A stretch of 64,000 nucleotides of DNA from the NCBI RefSeq assembly GCF_046097065.1, contig NZ_CP175563.1:248001-312000 (forward strand), read 5' to 3'. Source of the stretch: Syntrophus buswellii (GTDB lineage: Bacteria; Desulfobacterota; Syntrophia; Syntrophales; Syntrophaceae). Below, in pieces: positions 20,189 to 28,858 of this stretch (its first letter is position 1; each line of letters opens with the position of its first letter). Both the position numbers and the translations under genes were made by a program. The notes under the pieces are model-generated. The model did no database searches. It saw only the letters and a list, made by a program, of their open reading frames with translations, and was not told the origin of the DNA.

Positions 20189-21034
20189 CTAAGGTCCAGT
20201 CGGTGCGTTTTTCTGCCGACTCGTTTCGACGAACCAGTCGATCAACCGGCGGGCGATGCTGATCTTTCCGGGGATGTTCGGCAAATTGTCCGGGTGAAAC
20301 CAGCCGGCATCGGCAATTTCCGTTCGGTCGATTCTAAGTTCGCCGCCGGCATATTTCGCGGTAAAGCCGATCATCAGGGAATCGGGAAAAGGCCAGGGCT
20401 GGCTGCCGAAATAACGGACATCCCGAACCTTGATGCCCACCTCTTCCTCGATTTCACGGTGAACGGCATTTTCAAGGGTTTCACCCGGCTCCACGAAGCC
20501 GGCAAGAACGCTGTACATGTCCGCCTTGAATCTTGTGCCGCGGGCCAGAAGTACCTGGCCGCCCTTTTCCACCAGCATAATCACGGCCGGTGAGATACGA
20601 GGGAAAACCACCATCCCGCAGCCGGGGCATTGGCGGGCGTTTGCATCCTTCGCGGGGGACATCTTGCTGCCGCAGCAACCGCAGTATCGGGCCGTTTCCT
20701 CCCACTCCAGCAGATGCAGGGCCTTCATGGCAACGGCAAACAAGGGCTCGCTAAGAAATCCATGGAGTTCACGCAATCCGTAAAACCCCGATTTCGACGG
20801 GAGAGCAGCATGCTCTGAGACCTCGGCGAAGTAGCAGTCAACCCCCGCCAACGTTCCCAGGTGCTTCTCCCGGATCGACGAAAGGCCAAGCGATGCCGGA
20901 TCGGCGATCAGGGGAACGGACACGGACCTGCCTTCTTCCAGCACCAGGATCTTGTGCGCTGCGAATATGAACCACCACGCCGGATCCATTTTCGCCGATG
21001 GCGGACATCCAGAGGGAATCCATGGCCCGCTCAT
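20189..21034 (-). CDS. nudC: NADH pyrophosphatase NudC (Nudix hydrolase)
   Basis: 281 residues, close to the family length. A four-Cys zinc ribbon is visible (YCGCCGSKM and QCPGCGMVVFPR). It is followed by the Nudix box GFVEPGETLENAVHREIEEE and the NudC-specific SQPWPFPDSLM motif eight residues beyond it. NudC cleaves NADH to NMNH and AMP and can remove NAD caps from RNA in the cytosol. The N-terminal 100 residues are the usual divergent NudC N-domain. It lies 7 bases upstream of the secreted protein gene, on the same strand. Confidence 0.92.
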   Translation of the reverse strand: MSGPWIPSGCPPSAKMDPAWWFIFAAHKILVLEEGRSVSVPLIADPASLGLSSIREKHLGTLAGVDCYFAEVSEHAALPSKSGFYGLRELHGFLSEPLFAVAMKALHLLEWEETARYCGCCGSKMSPAKDANARQCPGCGMVVFPRISPAVIMLVEKGGQVLLARGTRFKADMYSVLAGFVEPGETLENAVHREIEEEVGIKVRDVRYFGSQPWPFPDSLMIGFTAKYAGGELRIDRTEIADAGWFHPDNLPNIPGKISIARRLIDWFVETSRQKNAPTGP

Positions 21035-21100
21035 CCGTTTACAACCCCTGTTGTTTGAAGCCAGTCTTCAGCCGGGTTCATATCGCGTTTCCCGATGTCC

Positions 21101-21610
21101 TCAAAGTTTTCCCGCCTCAGCAAGGGCCTTTCCGTAGTCCGGCTGATCAGCAATTTCGGATACGACCTCCATGTAGCGGATCACATCCGACGGATCGATG
21201 ACAAAAATTGAACGTGCCAGGAGCCTCAATTCCTTGATAAGCACGCCGTAGGCATGGCCGAAGGATGCGTCCCGATGATCCGAGAGGGTCCTGATTTTCT
21301 CGATCCCGGCGCTGGTGCAAAATCGAGCGATTGCAAAGGGGAGGTCCATGCTGATATTGATGACGGATACCCCGTCTCCCAGGGTGCCGGCCTCCTCATT
21401 GAACTTCCGGGCCTGGAGGTCGCATACAGGCGTATCGAGGGAGGGTGTCACACTGATGACTTTGACCTTTCCTGCAAAATCGGAAAGCTTAACCTCGGTC
21501 AGATCCTTGTCCAGGGCCGTGAATTCCGGTGCCCTGTCACCAACTTTTACCTCGTTGCCCACCAAAGTCAACGGGTTTCCGGCAAATGTCACAATCCCTT
21601 TTCTTTCCAT
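21101..21610 (-). CDS. tpx: Thiol peroxidase (Tpx, atypical 2-Cys peroxiredoxin)
   Basis: 169 residues counted from the ATG at 21610, which has the ribosome-binding site GAGAGGTGACGTT; an upstream in-frame ATG (21667) has none. The peroxidatic Cys is in SLDTPVCDLQ (C63) and the resolving Cys in RFCTSAGIEK (C98), the Tpx spacing. Thioredoxin-fold flanks such as GDRAPEF and FVIDPSDVIRYMEVV are present. Tpx reduces H2O2 and alkyl peroxides using thioredoxin, a useful defence in an anaerobe. It has a normal Cys, so it is not one of the selenoprotein peroxiredoxins. Confidence 0.95.
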   Translation of the reverse strand: MERKGIVTFAGNPLTLVGNEVKVGDRAPEFTALDKDLTEVKLSDFAGKVKVISVTPSLDTPVCDLQARKFNEEAGTLGDGVSVINISMDLPFAIARFCTSAGIEKIRTLSDHRDASFGHAYGVLIKELRLLARSIFVIDPSDVIRYMEVVSEIADQPDYGKALAEAGKL

Positions 21611-21752
21611 AACGTCACCTCTCGTCAGTGTTCTCCAACATGATTCCCTTTGTCGACATGTTATCATTCTAATGGGACGGTGTAACCTTCTCTATGAGGG
21701 CTATCGTGGGGCGCTCCATTGAACGGGCAGTAGGCAGGGATGACACCTGTCT

Positions 21753-22571
21753 TCACGGTCCTGACCTTTCGCCCCCGGTATTCAGAAAGTCCATGACCTC
21801 GTCCCACCAGTCCAGTTCGGGATGGCTCGGCCAGTCATTGTGCCCTGCGTTTTCAAAAGTCCACATGCGCTTGGGAGGAGAAAGGGCATGATACAGCCTC
21901 ATCGTCAATTTGTTGGGGATGATTTCGTCCCGTCCGGACAGGATGACGGCGACTGGGCCTCCATAAGCATCCAGGTTCGCCACATTATCATAGCGATCGC
22001 TGAGAAAGAGCTTGACGGGGAGCCACGGGAACTGGGCTTTTGCTATTCCCAGCAGCGAATCCCACGGGGTAAGCAGGACGACGCCCTGCGGGCGCAGCTC
22101 CTTATCCGCAGCCAGGGCGGATGCCACGCCGCAGCCCAGAGATTCTCCCCAGAGGTACAAGGGACCGCCGAATTCCCCTTTGGCGCGAAGCGCTGCCCGC
22201 CGGGCGTCGGCGACAAAACTCTGTTCGCTCAACTCGCCGGAACGGCCGCCGTAGCCCGGATATTCGGCCAGTACGACGCGGTAGCCCCGCGCTTCCAGTG
22301 CGGCCAGATAGTAGGTCCGGAATATGGCGGGACCGCCGTTGCCGTGAAAGATGACGATCGTGCCCTTGAAATTCGCCGGGCCTTTCCGGCTGACGATGCC
22401 CTGATACCCTCCGTCTGGCCCGGGCCACAGAAGCAGGTCGTTCTCCGCAGTGTACCGCCGGATGTCAGCGATGGTGTATGACCCGGGGTAATAGAGCATG
22501 TTTTTCTGAATGTCGCATCCCAGGAGAACGGCGATGATGCTTCCCAGGATGCATCCCCTAGCGGTTTTCAT
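21753..22571 (-). CDS. Alpha/beta-hydrolase lipoprotein
   Basis: 272 residues from the preferred ATG at 22571. That start gives a lipoprotein signal peptide with lipobox VLLGC, which longer in-frame starts (to 22700) would bury. The hydrolase core shows VIFHGNGGPA (oxyanion-hole loop), the nucleophile elbow WGESLGCGVA with Ser, LSGRDEIIP with the acid residue, and GHNDWP with the catalytic His, a complete triad. It resembles the BEM46/YfhR-like serine hydrolases anchored to the envelope. Substrate is unknown. Confidence 0.8.
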   Translation of the reverse strand: MKTARGCILGSIIAVLLGCDIQKNMLYYPGSYTIADIRRYTAENDLLLWPGPDGGYQGIVSRKGPANFKGTIVIFHGNGGPAIFRTYYLAALEARGYRVVLAEYPGYGGRSGELSEQSFVADARRAALRAKGEFGGPLYLWGESLGCGVASALAADKELRPQGVVLLTPWDSLLGIAKAQFPWLPVKLFLSDRYDNVANLDAYGGPVAVILSGRDEIIPNKLTMRLYHALSPPKRMWTFENAGHNDWPSHPELDWWDEVMDFLNTGGERSGP

Positions 22572-22666
22572 CAGGATCTGTGTTGACGTCACAGTGTTTC
22601 TCTTCAGCCCCTGTGCCGATTTCACTTCTAAGGGCTCGCTTCGGGAGCTTCGTTCGCGGCGCCCCG

Positions 22667-23941
22667 TCATGTCATGCAGTAGGGGCGGTCGGCGGCCCAC
22701 TCCCCGATCATCGGATCAAGCCAGTCATCGAGGCCCCTGGCCAGATAAAACCGCGGGATGAGCAGGTCATCCCCTCCGGCGATATGGCCTTCGCTGCGGG
22801 CGACCTTTTCCAGCGCCGTTCCCGGATAGATCCGGATTCCCTTTGTCAGAACCAGTGCATCGAGCTCCAGGGAATCGGCGAAATCCATGCTTTTCCGGAC
22901 CGATTCTCTGGTTTCTCCGGGTCCGCCGAACAGGAGGAAGCCCATTCTACGGATGCCGTGCTTCCGGAGCAGCTCGGAAGCGGCCCGAACCTGATCCACG
23001 TTGTACCTCTTGTTGAGATTCTTCAAAATGGCAGGGAAGCCGCTTTCGAAGCCGAGGCTTACCTCAAGACAGCCGGCCGCCGCCATCTTCCGCACCAGCT
23101 CTTCGTCCACAAAACCTGGATAGAGGATGCATTGCCAATGGATTGCCAGACCGGCGGAAGCAATCGCTCCGCAGAGATCCTTCGCATACTTCGGCGGCAG
23201 ATTGAAGGTGTTGTCGACAAAGTAGAAATTTTTAAAGCCGGCGGCCACATGGTCGGAAAGCGACTGTACAACCGCATCAGCAGGACGTGTCCTGATCCGG
23301 GTTCCCTCGAGGGCTGGAGTGGAGCAATAGCTGCACCGCATTGGGCATCCACGCCTGGTCTGGAGGGGAACCCAGATTTCCGCCCGGACGTCATCCGGCA
23401 CGGTCCAGAGCGAAGGGTCGGGGAGAGGGAGCGCCCCAAGCGCCCCTCCCTCGGTGCGTTCCCCTTGCACTTTCGAGCCGGGGAGGCAGAGGCTGGCGAT
23501 GCCCGACGGATTTTTCTTCAGCTCCAGCGCCTGGAGAAGAGCCGGAAAAGCCACTTCCCCCTCGCCGCAGATCCCCATGTCCGCCTTCAGGTAGCGGAGC
23601 GCCGCTTCCGGGAAGATGCTGAACCCCGCACCCCCCGCGACAATCACGGCGCCGGAGAAGGAACGGCACAAGGCGATGGTGTCGCGCACAGGTTCCAGCA
23701 GAAATCTCGTGTCGGCCATGTTCTGGTTGTCGATGTTCCTCACCGAGATTCCGATGACATGGGGTTGATGCTTCCGTATTGCGTCCCGGATGATTGACGC
23801 GCTGTTTCCGTTGCCCATGAGATCGAGCAGATGCACGTCGTGTCCGGCATTTCTTGCGGCAACGGCAACGCAATTGAGGCCCAGGGGAAGGGTCGTCATG
23901 TAGAGCGTTTCGGAATTGGCGGAAATGAGCAATACTCTCAT
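22667..23941 (-). CDS. B12-binding radical SAM protein
   Basis: 424 residues from the ATG at 23941 (MRVLLISANSE). Residues 1-140 form a cobalamin-binding Rossmann-like domain (GHDVHLLDLMG, then VIGISVRN). The radical SAM core follows with the cluster-binding CPMRCSYCS (CxxxCxxC) around residue 202 and GGPGETRESVRKS in the barrel. Proteins of this type (class B methylase-like) carry out methyl transfers or rearrangements on unreactive carbons. The lack of a typical class-specific partner nearby leaves the substrate open. Confidence 0.85.
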   Translation of the reverse strand: MRVLLISANSETLYMTTLPLGLNCVAVAARNAGHDVHLLDLMGNGNSASIIRDAIRKHQPHVIGISVRNIDNQNMADTRFLLEPVRDTIALCRSFSGAVIVAGGAGFSIFPEAALRYLKADMGICGEGEVAFPALLQALELKKNPSGIASLCLPGSKVQGERTEGGALGALPLPDPSLWTVPDDVRAEIWVPLQTRRGCPMRCSYCSTPALEGTRIRTRPADAVVQSLSDHVAAGFKNFYFVDNTFNLPPKYAKDLCGAIASAGLAIHWQCILYPGFVDEELVRKMAAAGCLEVSLGFESGFPAILKNLNKRYNVDQVRAASELLRKHGIRRMGFLLFGGPGETRESVRKSMDFADSLELDALVLTKGIRIYPGTALEKVARSEGHIAGGDDLLIPRFYLARGLDDWLDPMIGEWAADRPYCMT

Positions 23942-24044
23942 GGGATAGTTTTCCTGATGATACGTGCAATCCGCTGAAAAAAAAGCAGCTCGCCGGAACC
24001 TGTCATTCAGGTGGAGGACCCTGACTCGGCATGAAGATGACAAC

Positions 24045-24170
24045 ATGATCGGGATTATGCACCCCGTTTGTCGTGGCCCGGACGTTCATAAGGAGAGCAT
24101 ATCGGCCTGCGTGATGTGTCCGGATAAGGGTGGAGCCGAATCAATCAAAAAAACAAGGTATTCCGAGAGC
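24045..24170 (+). pseudogene. IS110-family transposase N-terminal remnant
   Basis: In forward frame from the ATG at 24045 the translation contains MHPVCRGPDVHKESISACVM, which resembles the start of IS110/IS1111 transposases (G-x-D-V-H-K with the first catalytic Asp). The similarity fades after about 40 residues and the rest of the roughly 400-residue transposase is absent. It is a fragment left by an old insertion or deletion. Confidence 0.6.
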
Positions 24171-24293
24171 TGCACAGGCGATTTGATGCCGCTGCGGCCA
24201 AGGCCGGGGGAATCCGCCGTGCAGGGATTTCCCCAGCCTTGCCTGTCGTTTCGAAGGTCCTGCTTCGTCCGGTTTGCGAAGCGCCTAGTCTCC

Positions 24294-24602
24294 TCACGAA
24301 CAGCAACCCCCCTCGCAGCTCTCCTCCGGCAGGCTGGAAGTGAATTGAAATCCGGCCTGTCCGCAGGCTTCTACAAAATCGAGCTGGATGGGTTTGGCCC
24401 TTTCCAGGAGGTCTTTGTCGATTGCAAAGGTGATTCCCTGTTGCGTAAAAACCGTATCGTTTTCCTGAGGCTCATCCAGAGCCATGGCCAGAGAGGCGGG
24501 GCCTCAACAGCTCTGCAAAAGAATCCGGACCGTGGTGGGCCCGTGCCGGTTCGTCATAAAATCCTTGATCATGTCCCCTGCTTTTTTCGAAACTTCGATC
24601 AT
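24294..24602 (-). CDS. HesB-like (IscA-type) selenoprotein, in-frame UGA
   Basis: 102 residues read through one in-frame TGA (24504-24506, codon 33). The ATG at 24602 follows an excellent ribosome-binding site (AAGGAGGGAAAAGCC). The translation begins MIEVSKKAGDMIKDFM. Before the TGA is RILLQSC and after it GPASLAMALDEP, giving S-C-U-G-P. The fold continues as ITFAIDKDLLERAKPIQLDF and ends with ESCEGGCCS. HesB-like proteins with Sec in this position are an established bacterial selenoprotein family. Pairing of TGAGGC at the UGA with GCCTCA 30 bases downstream gives a possible SECIS base stem. It lies downstream of the glutaredoxin-like selenoprotein gene. Probable role: redox or metal/Fe-S chemistry; exact role unknown. 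Confidence 0.85.
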
Positions 24603-24669
24603 GGCTTTTCCCTCCTTGAAATTAAAATAGGTTCACGCGGCTCTCTTCCCGAGAGGCCTGTCAGACGGA

Positions 24670-24915
24670 TCAGCCAACGGCGAAAAGCGGAATGCCTAAC
24701 GTCATGCGTGACCTCCCCAGAAAACCGACAATCACGTTTTCCCCATCCACGATGACCGGCACGGTCCGTCTGCCGTCGGAAGAGGCAAGCATCTCCTCCA
24801 GTTTCTCCGGGTTGCCGTCGACATTGATGAAAACGGCCCTCTCGCCGTACGCCTCACGGGCCTGCCGGCAATAGGGTCAGGTTTCCGTTCCGTAAATCCT
24901 CATTTTCTTTTCCAT
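24670..24915 (-). CDS. Glutaredoxin-like selenoprotein with UxxC active site
   Basis: 81 residues read through one in-frame TGA (24877-24879, codon 13). The ATG at 24915 has a ribosome-binding site (AGGGAGGGCATTT). The translation runs RIYGTET-U-PYCRQAREAYG, so Sec replaces the first Cys of the usual CPYC site of glutaredoxins/NrdH. The cis-Pro loop RTVPVIV and the later GFLG segment complete the small thioredoxin fold. Downstream of the TGA, TTGCCG/CGGCGA can pair, with an inner GCC/GGC stem and loop CGTGA starting 18 bases after the TGA, compatible with a bacterial SECIS. It is probably a thiol-disulfide oxidoreductase paired with the HesB-like selenoprotein 67 bases downstream. Confidence 0.85.
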
Positions 24916-25069
24916 AAATGCCCTCCCTGCGCTATCGGTCGTTCCGGGGCCAGCCGCTATGGCATCATCTTTTCAGATGTCCGCCGTTGTGTCAATGGTG
25001 TCGTCTCTGGGATCTTCCTTCATAATTCAGGGCGTCTTTTCAATTTCTGCCGACTAAGTTCCTGTTGGA

Positions 25070-26485
25070 TCAAAGAACAAGGCTGGTGATGAAAGTCCGC
25101 AATTCATTGAGATTCTGGCAGGAGCGGACGTCGTCGCAGAAGGGGCGGTAAATTTCAATGGCGCTATCGCCGACGCCCCAGAGCCCTTCAGGTTCCGGAT
25201 TAAGCCAGATGACGCGGCGGCAATGGTCCCGAATTATATCCAGAATCTGTGCCTTTGGATCAAGAAAATTCGTTCGACCGTCGCCCAGAATGATCACGGT
25301 GGTCTTCTTGTCGAGAATGTCCAGAAATTCTTCCTGGAACTGGGAAAAGGCCATTCCGTAATCGGAGATCTCCAGATCCTCGTCGATATGGCTGCGCGTC
25401 TCGCCATTGCCATAGACCACGTAACCCGGCAGCTCCAGTTTGAACCTGGTCATGATTCGGTCGATGGCATCCATGATGGCGTGGTCTTTCATCGTTTCGC
25501 TCACGTCCGTTACGCGGGCAATGAACACGAAGCTCCGGACCCGGCTCAGACAATCCTGGATGGAATAGAGGATGTTGAGCATGAAGGGAACAGCCTTCCA
25601 AACGGAGTAGGAAACGTCGCAGAGCGCTACGATCTTTGCTTTTCGCTTTTGTCGCCGGCGGAAGAAGAGCTCCAGGGGGATGCCCTCGTAACGGGTGGCT
25701 CGGCGGAGTGTCTGCTTGATATCGACGATTCCACTGCGTTTTCTGCGATACTGCCTGGAAACTAGGTCCCGCAGCTTATGGGCGAGACGTTCGATGGCCG
25801 AATGAACCTCCCTGGCCTCTTCTCGAGTGAGTTGGAAAAAGGGGACTTCCTCGAGATTTCTGGCCCGCCCGGGGGCGTGGTCGGCTTCCGCCCCCGGCAG
25901 CTTCTGGCCGGGCGGGACTTCGGACTCCATTTGACCGGCCATGCCCAAGCGTTCCAGCAGGAGATCATCAAAGCTCCGCTTCTCGATGTCGGCGCCCGCG
26001 AGATCGCTTTCCGTCAGAAGATGATCGGCCCTTCCGTGGAGAACCTTCTTCTGGATGGCGGATAGGATGTCGGAAAAGGAAAGTTCCGGGGCATCCGCCT
26101 CAAGATCCAGGATTTTCTGAAGTTCCTGGAGGAACGCGGCCCGATTGCCTGCCAGAAAATCGAGGAACTCCAGGGCGGAACCAGATCTCCGGGCTTCCTG
26201 GCTGAAGGTGTCCACCAGATCGATCAGACGGTTGGACAGCGCGCGGGAGCGCATGTCGTCCGCGCCGATTTGCAGGGTGTGGAAATAAAGGTCATAAATT
26301 CTGTCAAAAAGTTCCCGGTCCTTTGCCTCCTTGACGAAGTTGGTCCGCAGAGCCACACAAAAAGGCTCTTCGGGGGTGAAGTCGATCAGCTCCAGGCACC
26401 GGACGGCGTTAATGACTTCCGACGTGGAGACCCTCAATCCTCCCGCACGGCACAGGGCGGCAAACTGCAGGAGCGCTTGAAGCAT
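25070..26485 (-). CDS. CoxE-like von Willebrand factor A domain protein
   Basis: 471 residues. The C-terminal half is a VWA/CoxE domain with an intact metal-ion site: VALCDVSYSVW (DxSxS), then IILGDGRTNF. The N-terminal half is helical. It ends 12 bases before the MoxR ATPase gene start on the map and is transcribed after it (MoxR first). MoxR/VWA pairs insert metals or remodel large enzyme complexes, for example CoxD/CoxE for CO dehydrogenase. The client here is not evident. A second, diverged MoxR/VWA pair lies at 55-57.5 kb. Confidence 0.85.
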   Translation of the reverse strand: MLQALLQFAALCRAGGLRVSTSEVINAVRCLELIDFTPEEPFCVALRTNFVKEAKDRELFDRIYDLYFHTLQIGADDMRSRALSNRLIDLVDTFSQEARRSGSALEFLDFLAGNRAAFLQELQKILDLEADAPELSFSDILSAIQKKVLHGRADHLLTESDLAGADIEKRSFDDLLLERLGMAGQMESEVPPGQKLPGAEADHAPGRARNLEEVPFFQLTREEAREVHSAIERLAHKLRDLVSRQYRRKRSGIVDIKQTLRRATRYEGIPLELFFRRRQKRKAKIVALCDVSYSVWKAVPFMLNILYSIQDCLSRVRSFVFIARVTDVSETMKDHAIMDAIDRIMTRFKLELPGYVVYGNGETRSHIDEDLEISDYGMAFSQFQEEFLDILDKKTTVIILGDGRTNFLDPKAQILDIIRDHCRRVIWLNPEPEGLWGVGDSAIEIYRPFCDDVRSCQNLNELRTFITSLVL

Positions 26486-26497
26486 GGCCTACCCCCT

Positions 26498-27424
26498 TCA
26501 GGCTGAGCTTGAACCGTCTTGCTGCGGACGGGAGAAATGATTCCGGACCTTCTGTGCATCCGCCTCGCCCTTGCACAGGACATTCAGGGTATCCCCGATC
26601 ACTTCCGGCTTGATTTCAAACATCTGCAGGGCGATGAGAGCCCGCGTCCAGTCTACGGTTTCTGAAACACAGGGCTTTTTTTTCAGATCCAGTCCCCGGA
26701 TCGTCCGGACGGCCTCGACGACCTTTTCGGCGAAAGCCCGATCGATGTCGGGGAATTTCACCCCGAGGATTCCCATCTCCCTTTCCTTGTCCGGGTAATC
26801 GATGTGCAGGTACAGACAACGGCGCCTGAGGGTGTCGCTCAATTCACGGAAATTATTGGACGTGAGAAACACGAAGGGAATGTTCCGGGCGCTTTTCGTC
26901 CCGATCTCGGGGATGGTCACCTGAAAATCGCTGAGCAGCTCCAGGAGAAAGGCCTCGAACTCCGGATCGGACTTGTCGATCTCATCAATGAGAAGCACAA
27001 CAGGCTCTTCCGAGGTGATGGCCTGAAGAAGGGGGCGGGGATGAACGAACCGATCGGAAAAAAACGCATCCTCCTGCGCGGCGATCCGGTCCATAGCCTC
27101 CGGAAGCGTCCGGGCGTCGGCGATGATATCCTGGATCTTTTCTTTCAGCATCTGGGTGTAGAGGAGCTGTTTGGAATATTCCCAGTCATAGAGGGCCTTG
27201 CTCTCGTCGAGCCCTTCATAGCACTGGAGTCGGATCAAATCCCGCCTCAGCGCCTTTGCCACGGCCTTGGCCAGTTCCGTTTTGCCCACGCCCGCCGGTC
27301 CTTCCACGAGGACCGGCTTCTGTGTCGCTCCAGCCAGGAAAACCACCGTGGCGATTTCCTGTGAAGAAATATACCCGACCTCCCGAAGCTTTTTGTCGGC
27401 ATCCGCCACATTTTTAAAAGACAT
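26498..27424 (-). CDS. MoxR-family AAA+ ATPase
   Basis: 308 residues from the ATG at 27424, which has a good ribosome-binding site (GGAGGCAGGCG); a longer frame to 27490 lacks one. Walker A is GPAGVGKTELAKAVAK and Walker B is VVLLIDEIDKSD. Sensor and arginine-finger regions are present (FVFLTSNNFRELSDTLRRRC). These chaperone-like ATPases act with a VWA partner, and the CoxE-like gene follows directly. Probable role: ATP-driven maturation of an unidentified metalloenzyme. Confidence 0.9.
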   Translation of the reverse strand: MSFKNVADADKKLREVGYISSQEIATVVFLAGATQKPVLVEGPAGVGKTELAKAVAKALRRDLIRLQCYEGLDESKALYDWEYSKQLLYTQMLKEKIQDIIADARTLPEAMDRIAAQEDAFFSDRFVHPRPLLQAITSEEPVVLLIDEIDKSDPEFEAFLLELLSDFQVTIPEIGTKSARNIPFVFLTSNNFRELSDTLRRRCLYLHIDYPDKEREMGILGVKFPDIDRAFAEKVVEAVRTIRGLDLKKKPCVSETVDWTRALIALQMFEIKPEVIGDTLNVLCKGEADAQKVRNHFSRPQQDGSSSA

Positions 27425-27566
27425 CGCCTGCCTCCGTTTCATAAATGGGGTGGAATGGGATGGATAACTTTTCACTTGTAGTTTTTGCAAAAATACTGAA
27501 TAGTATCAATTATTTAGTTTTCATTACGAGATCATTTATGTCTGCAACTGACCTCAATTTTCAACA

Positions 27567-28280
27567 TCACGAAAACAGCTGCCAGAGAGGATTCCCAATA
27601 AAATAGATTCCAAGAATGATGATGACGATACCAGCACTTTTCCGGAACCAACCGCCTGCCCAATTCCAGGTGGAACTTTCCAGCAACCGCCCGACCAGGG
27701 CCGTGGAGGTGCCGGCAACAGCAATGGGAAGACAGTGGCCGACGGCGAACAGGATGATGAGCGTAAGGCCCATGACGATCTGTTTCTGGATCGTGATGAT
27801 GGCGAGAATCGGTGCGATGAAGCCGAAGGTGCAGGAACCGGAAAGCAGTCCGTAAGCGAGACCAAGAAAAAATGACCCGCTCCGTCCCTCCAGGTTCAAA
27901 TGCTGCAGCAGGCCATTCCCGGAGACGGAACAGGCCTGGACCCCGAACATTCCCAGAGCCACCCAGATCAGAATGACGCCGACGATGATCTGCCAGTAAG
28001 GTCCCACATCGCCCAGCATGCGGCCCAGACCGGCACAGATGCTCCCAACGGCAGCGATTGACAAAAACAGGCCGCCGGTGAAGAGAATCGCATAAAGTCC
28101 TGCCTGGCGGGGCGCGAGGGTTTCGCGCTGGCCGGCCACATAGGCGACCATCAGAGGGATGGAGGCGAGGTGACAGGGACTGAACAGCACGCTGATCATC
28201 CCCCAGAGGAAACTCGCCACGGCAGCCAGCAGGGATGACGCAGTCAACCACTCATTGACCGTCAAGAAAAACATTTCCAT
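27567..28280 (-). CDS. CcdA/DsbD-type membrane thiol-disulfide transporter
   Basis: About 237 residues from the ATG at 28280, with roughly six membrane helices. SVLFSPCHLASIPLM and LSGSCTFGFIAPIL carry the paired-helix cysteines (one per half) used by CcdA proteins to move reducing power across the membrane. It lies 13 bases downstream of a thioredoxin-like lipoprotein gene, its likely periplasmic acceptor. The pair would feed electrons to exported redox proteins or cytochrome maturation. Confidence 0.85.
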   Translation of the reverse strand: MEMFFLTVNEWLTASSLLAAVASFLWGMISVLFSPCHLASIPLMVAYVAGQRETLAPRQAGLYAILFTGGLFLSIAAVGSICAGLGRMLGDVGPYWQIIVGVILIWVALGMFGVQACSVSGNGLLQHLNLEGRSGSFFLGLAYGLLSGSCTFGFIAPILAIITIQKQIVMGLTLIILFAVGHCLPIAVAGTSTALVGRLLESSTWNWAGGWFRKSAGIVIIILGIYFIGNPLWQLFS

Positions 28281-28293
28281 GATCACACCCCCG

Positions 28294-28692
28294 TTATTTA
28301 ACGCCCAGCTGTGCAAGCATCGTGATAATTGCTTCCTCGCTCATGAAGCCTTCGTGACGAAATACCTCTTCACCTTTATTATTGAAAAAAATCTGTGTGG
28401 GAATGGTTCGGATGCGAAAATATTCCGCTGGCCTCGGATCAACCCATACATCCAGAAAAACAATGGCCGCCTTCCCTGTATAGTGTTTCTTCATTTTGTC
28501 CAGGATGGGCGCCATCATCTTGCAGGGAATGCACCGGGTCGCACCCAGATCCACCATGGTCACCATGCCCTTGACAGGCACATTCTTAAGTGCCTTTTCG
28601 CTGCCGGCATCCGAAGTGCAAGCGAACAGAATAAAGGTTGTGAGTATCAAAAACGTTATTGCTGCTTTTTTTATCACGATTATGATCTCCAT
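28294..28692 (-). CDS. Thioredoxin-like lipoprotein
   Basis: 132 residues from the ATG at 28692; a GTG a few codons in is an alternative start preceded by GGAG. The signal segment ends with a possible lipobox, LFAC. The thioredoxin domain shows the active site GATRCIPCKMM (CIPC), and RTIPTQIFF contains the cis-proline. It is probably membrane-anchored, facing the periplasm, and is the natural partner of the CcdA-like transporter encoded just downstream. Confidence 0.85.
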   Translation of the reverse strand: MEIIIVIKKAAITFLILTTFILFACTSDAGSEKALKNVPVKGMVTMVDLGATRCIPCKMMAPILDKMKKHYTGKAAIVFLDVWVDPRPAEYFRIRTIPTQIFFNNKGEEVFRHEGFMSEEAIITMLAQLGVK

Positions 28693-28724
28693 TTTTGAGA
28701 CATGATGATTCGCCCCTTTTCGTA

Positions 28725-28793
28725 CTACTGGAAGTTTGAAAAAAACACCAAATCCGAAATCATCTCAGCTGCTTTTTGTGTAACTTCGAGCAT
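28725..28793 (-). pseudogene. Truncated second copy of the HesB-like selenoprotein gene
   Basis: From the ATG at 28793 the reverse strand reads MLEVTQKAAEMISD, which aligns with MIEVSKKAGDMIKD of the intact gene at 24602. It then diverges and stops at a TAG after 22 codons, before the Sec site. The about 65 bases upstream also resemble the matching intergenic spacer of the intact pair. This is the 3'-truncated end of a duplicated two-gene module. Confidence 0.75.
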
Positions 28794-28858
28794 GACTTTA
28801 TCCACCATCATTAAATGGTTTCGTGTGGTTCTCTCCCCGAGAGAACTTGCTATAGGGC

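Noticed and set aside
22580..23797. 405-codon forward frame opposite the radical SAM gene
   Set aside because: Shadow frame; the reverse strand has the CxxxCxxC and cobalamin motifs.
23964..24755. 263-codon forward frame through the selenoprotein module
   Set aside because: Only its first part (24045-24170) resembles a transposase; the rest lies opposite the HesB-like and glutaredoxin-like genes.
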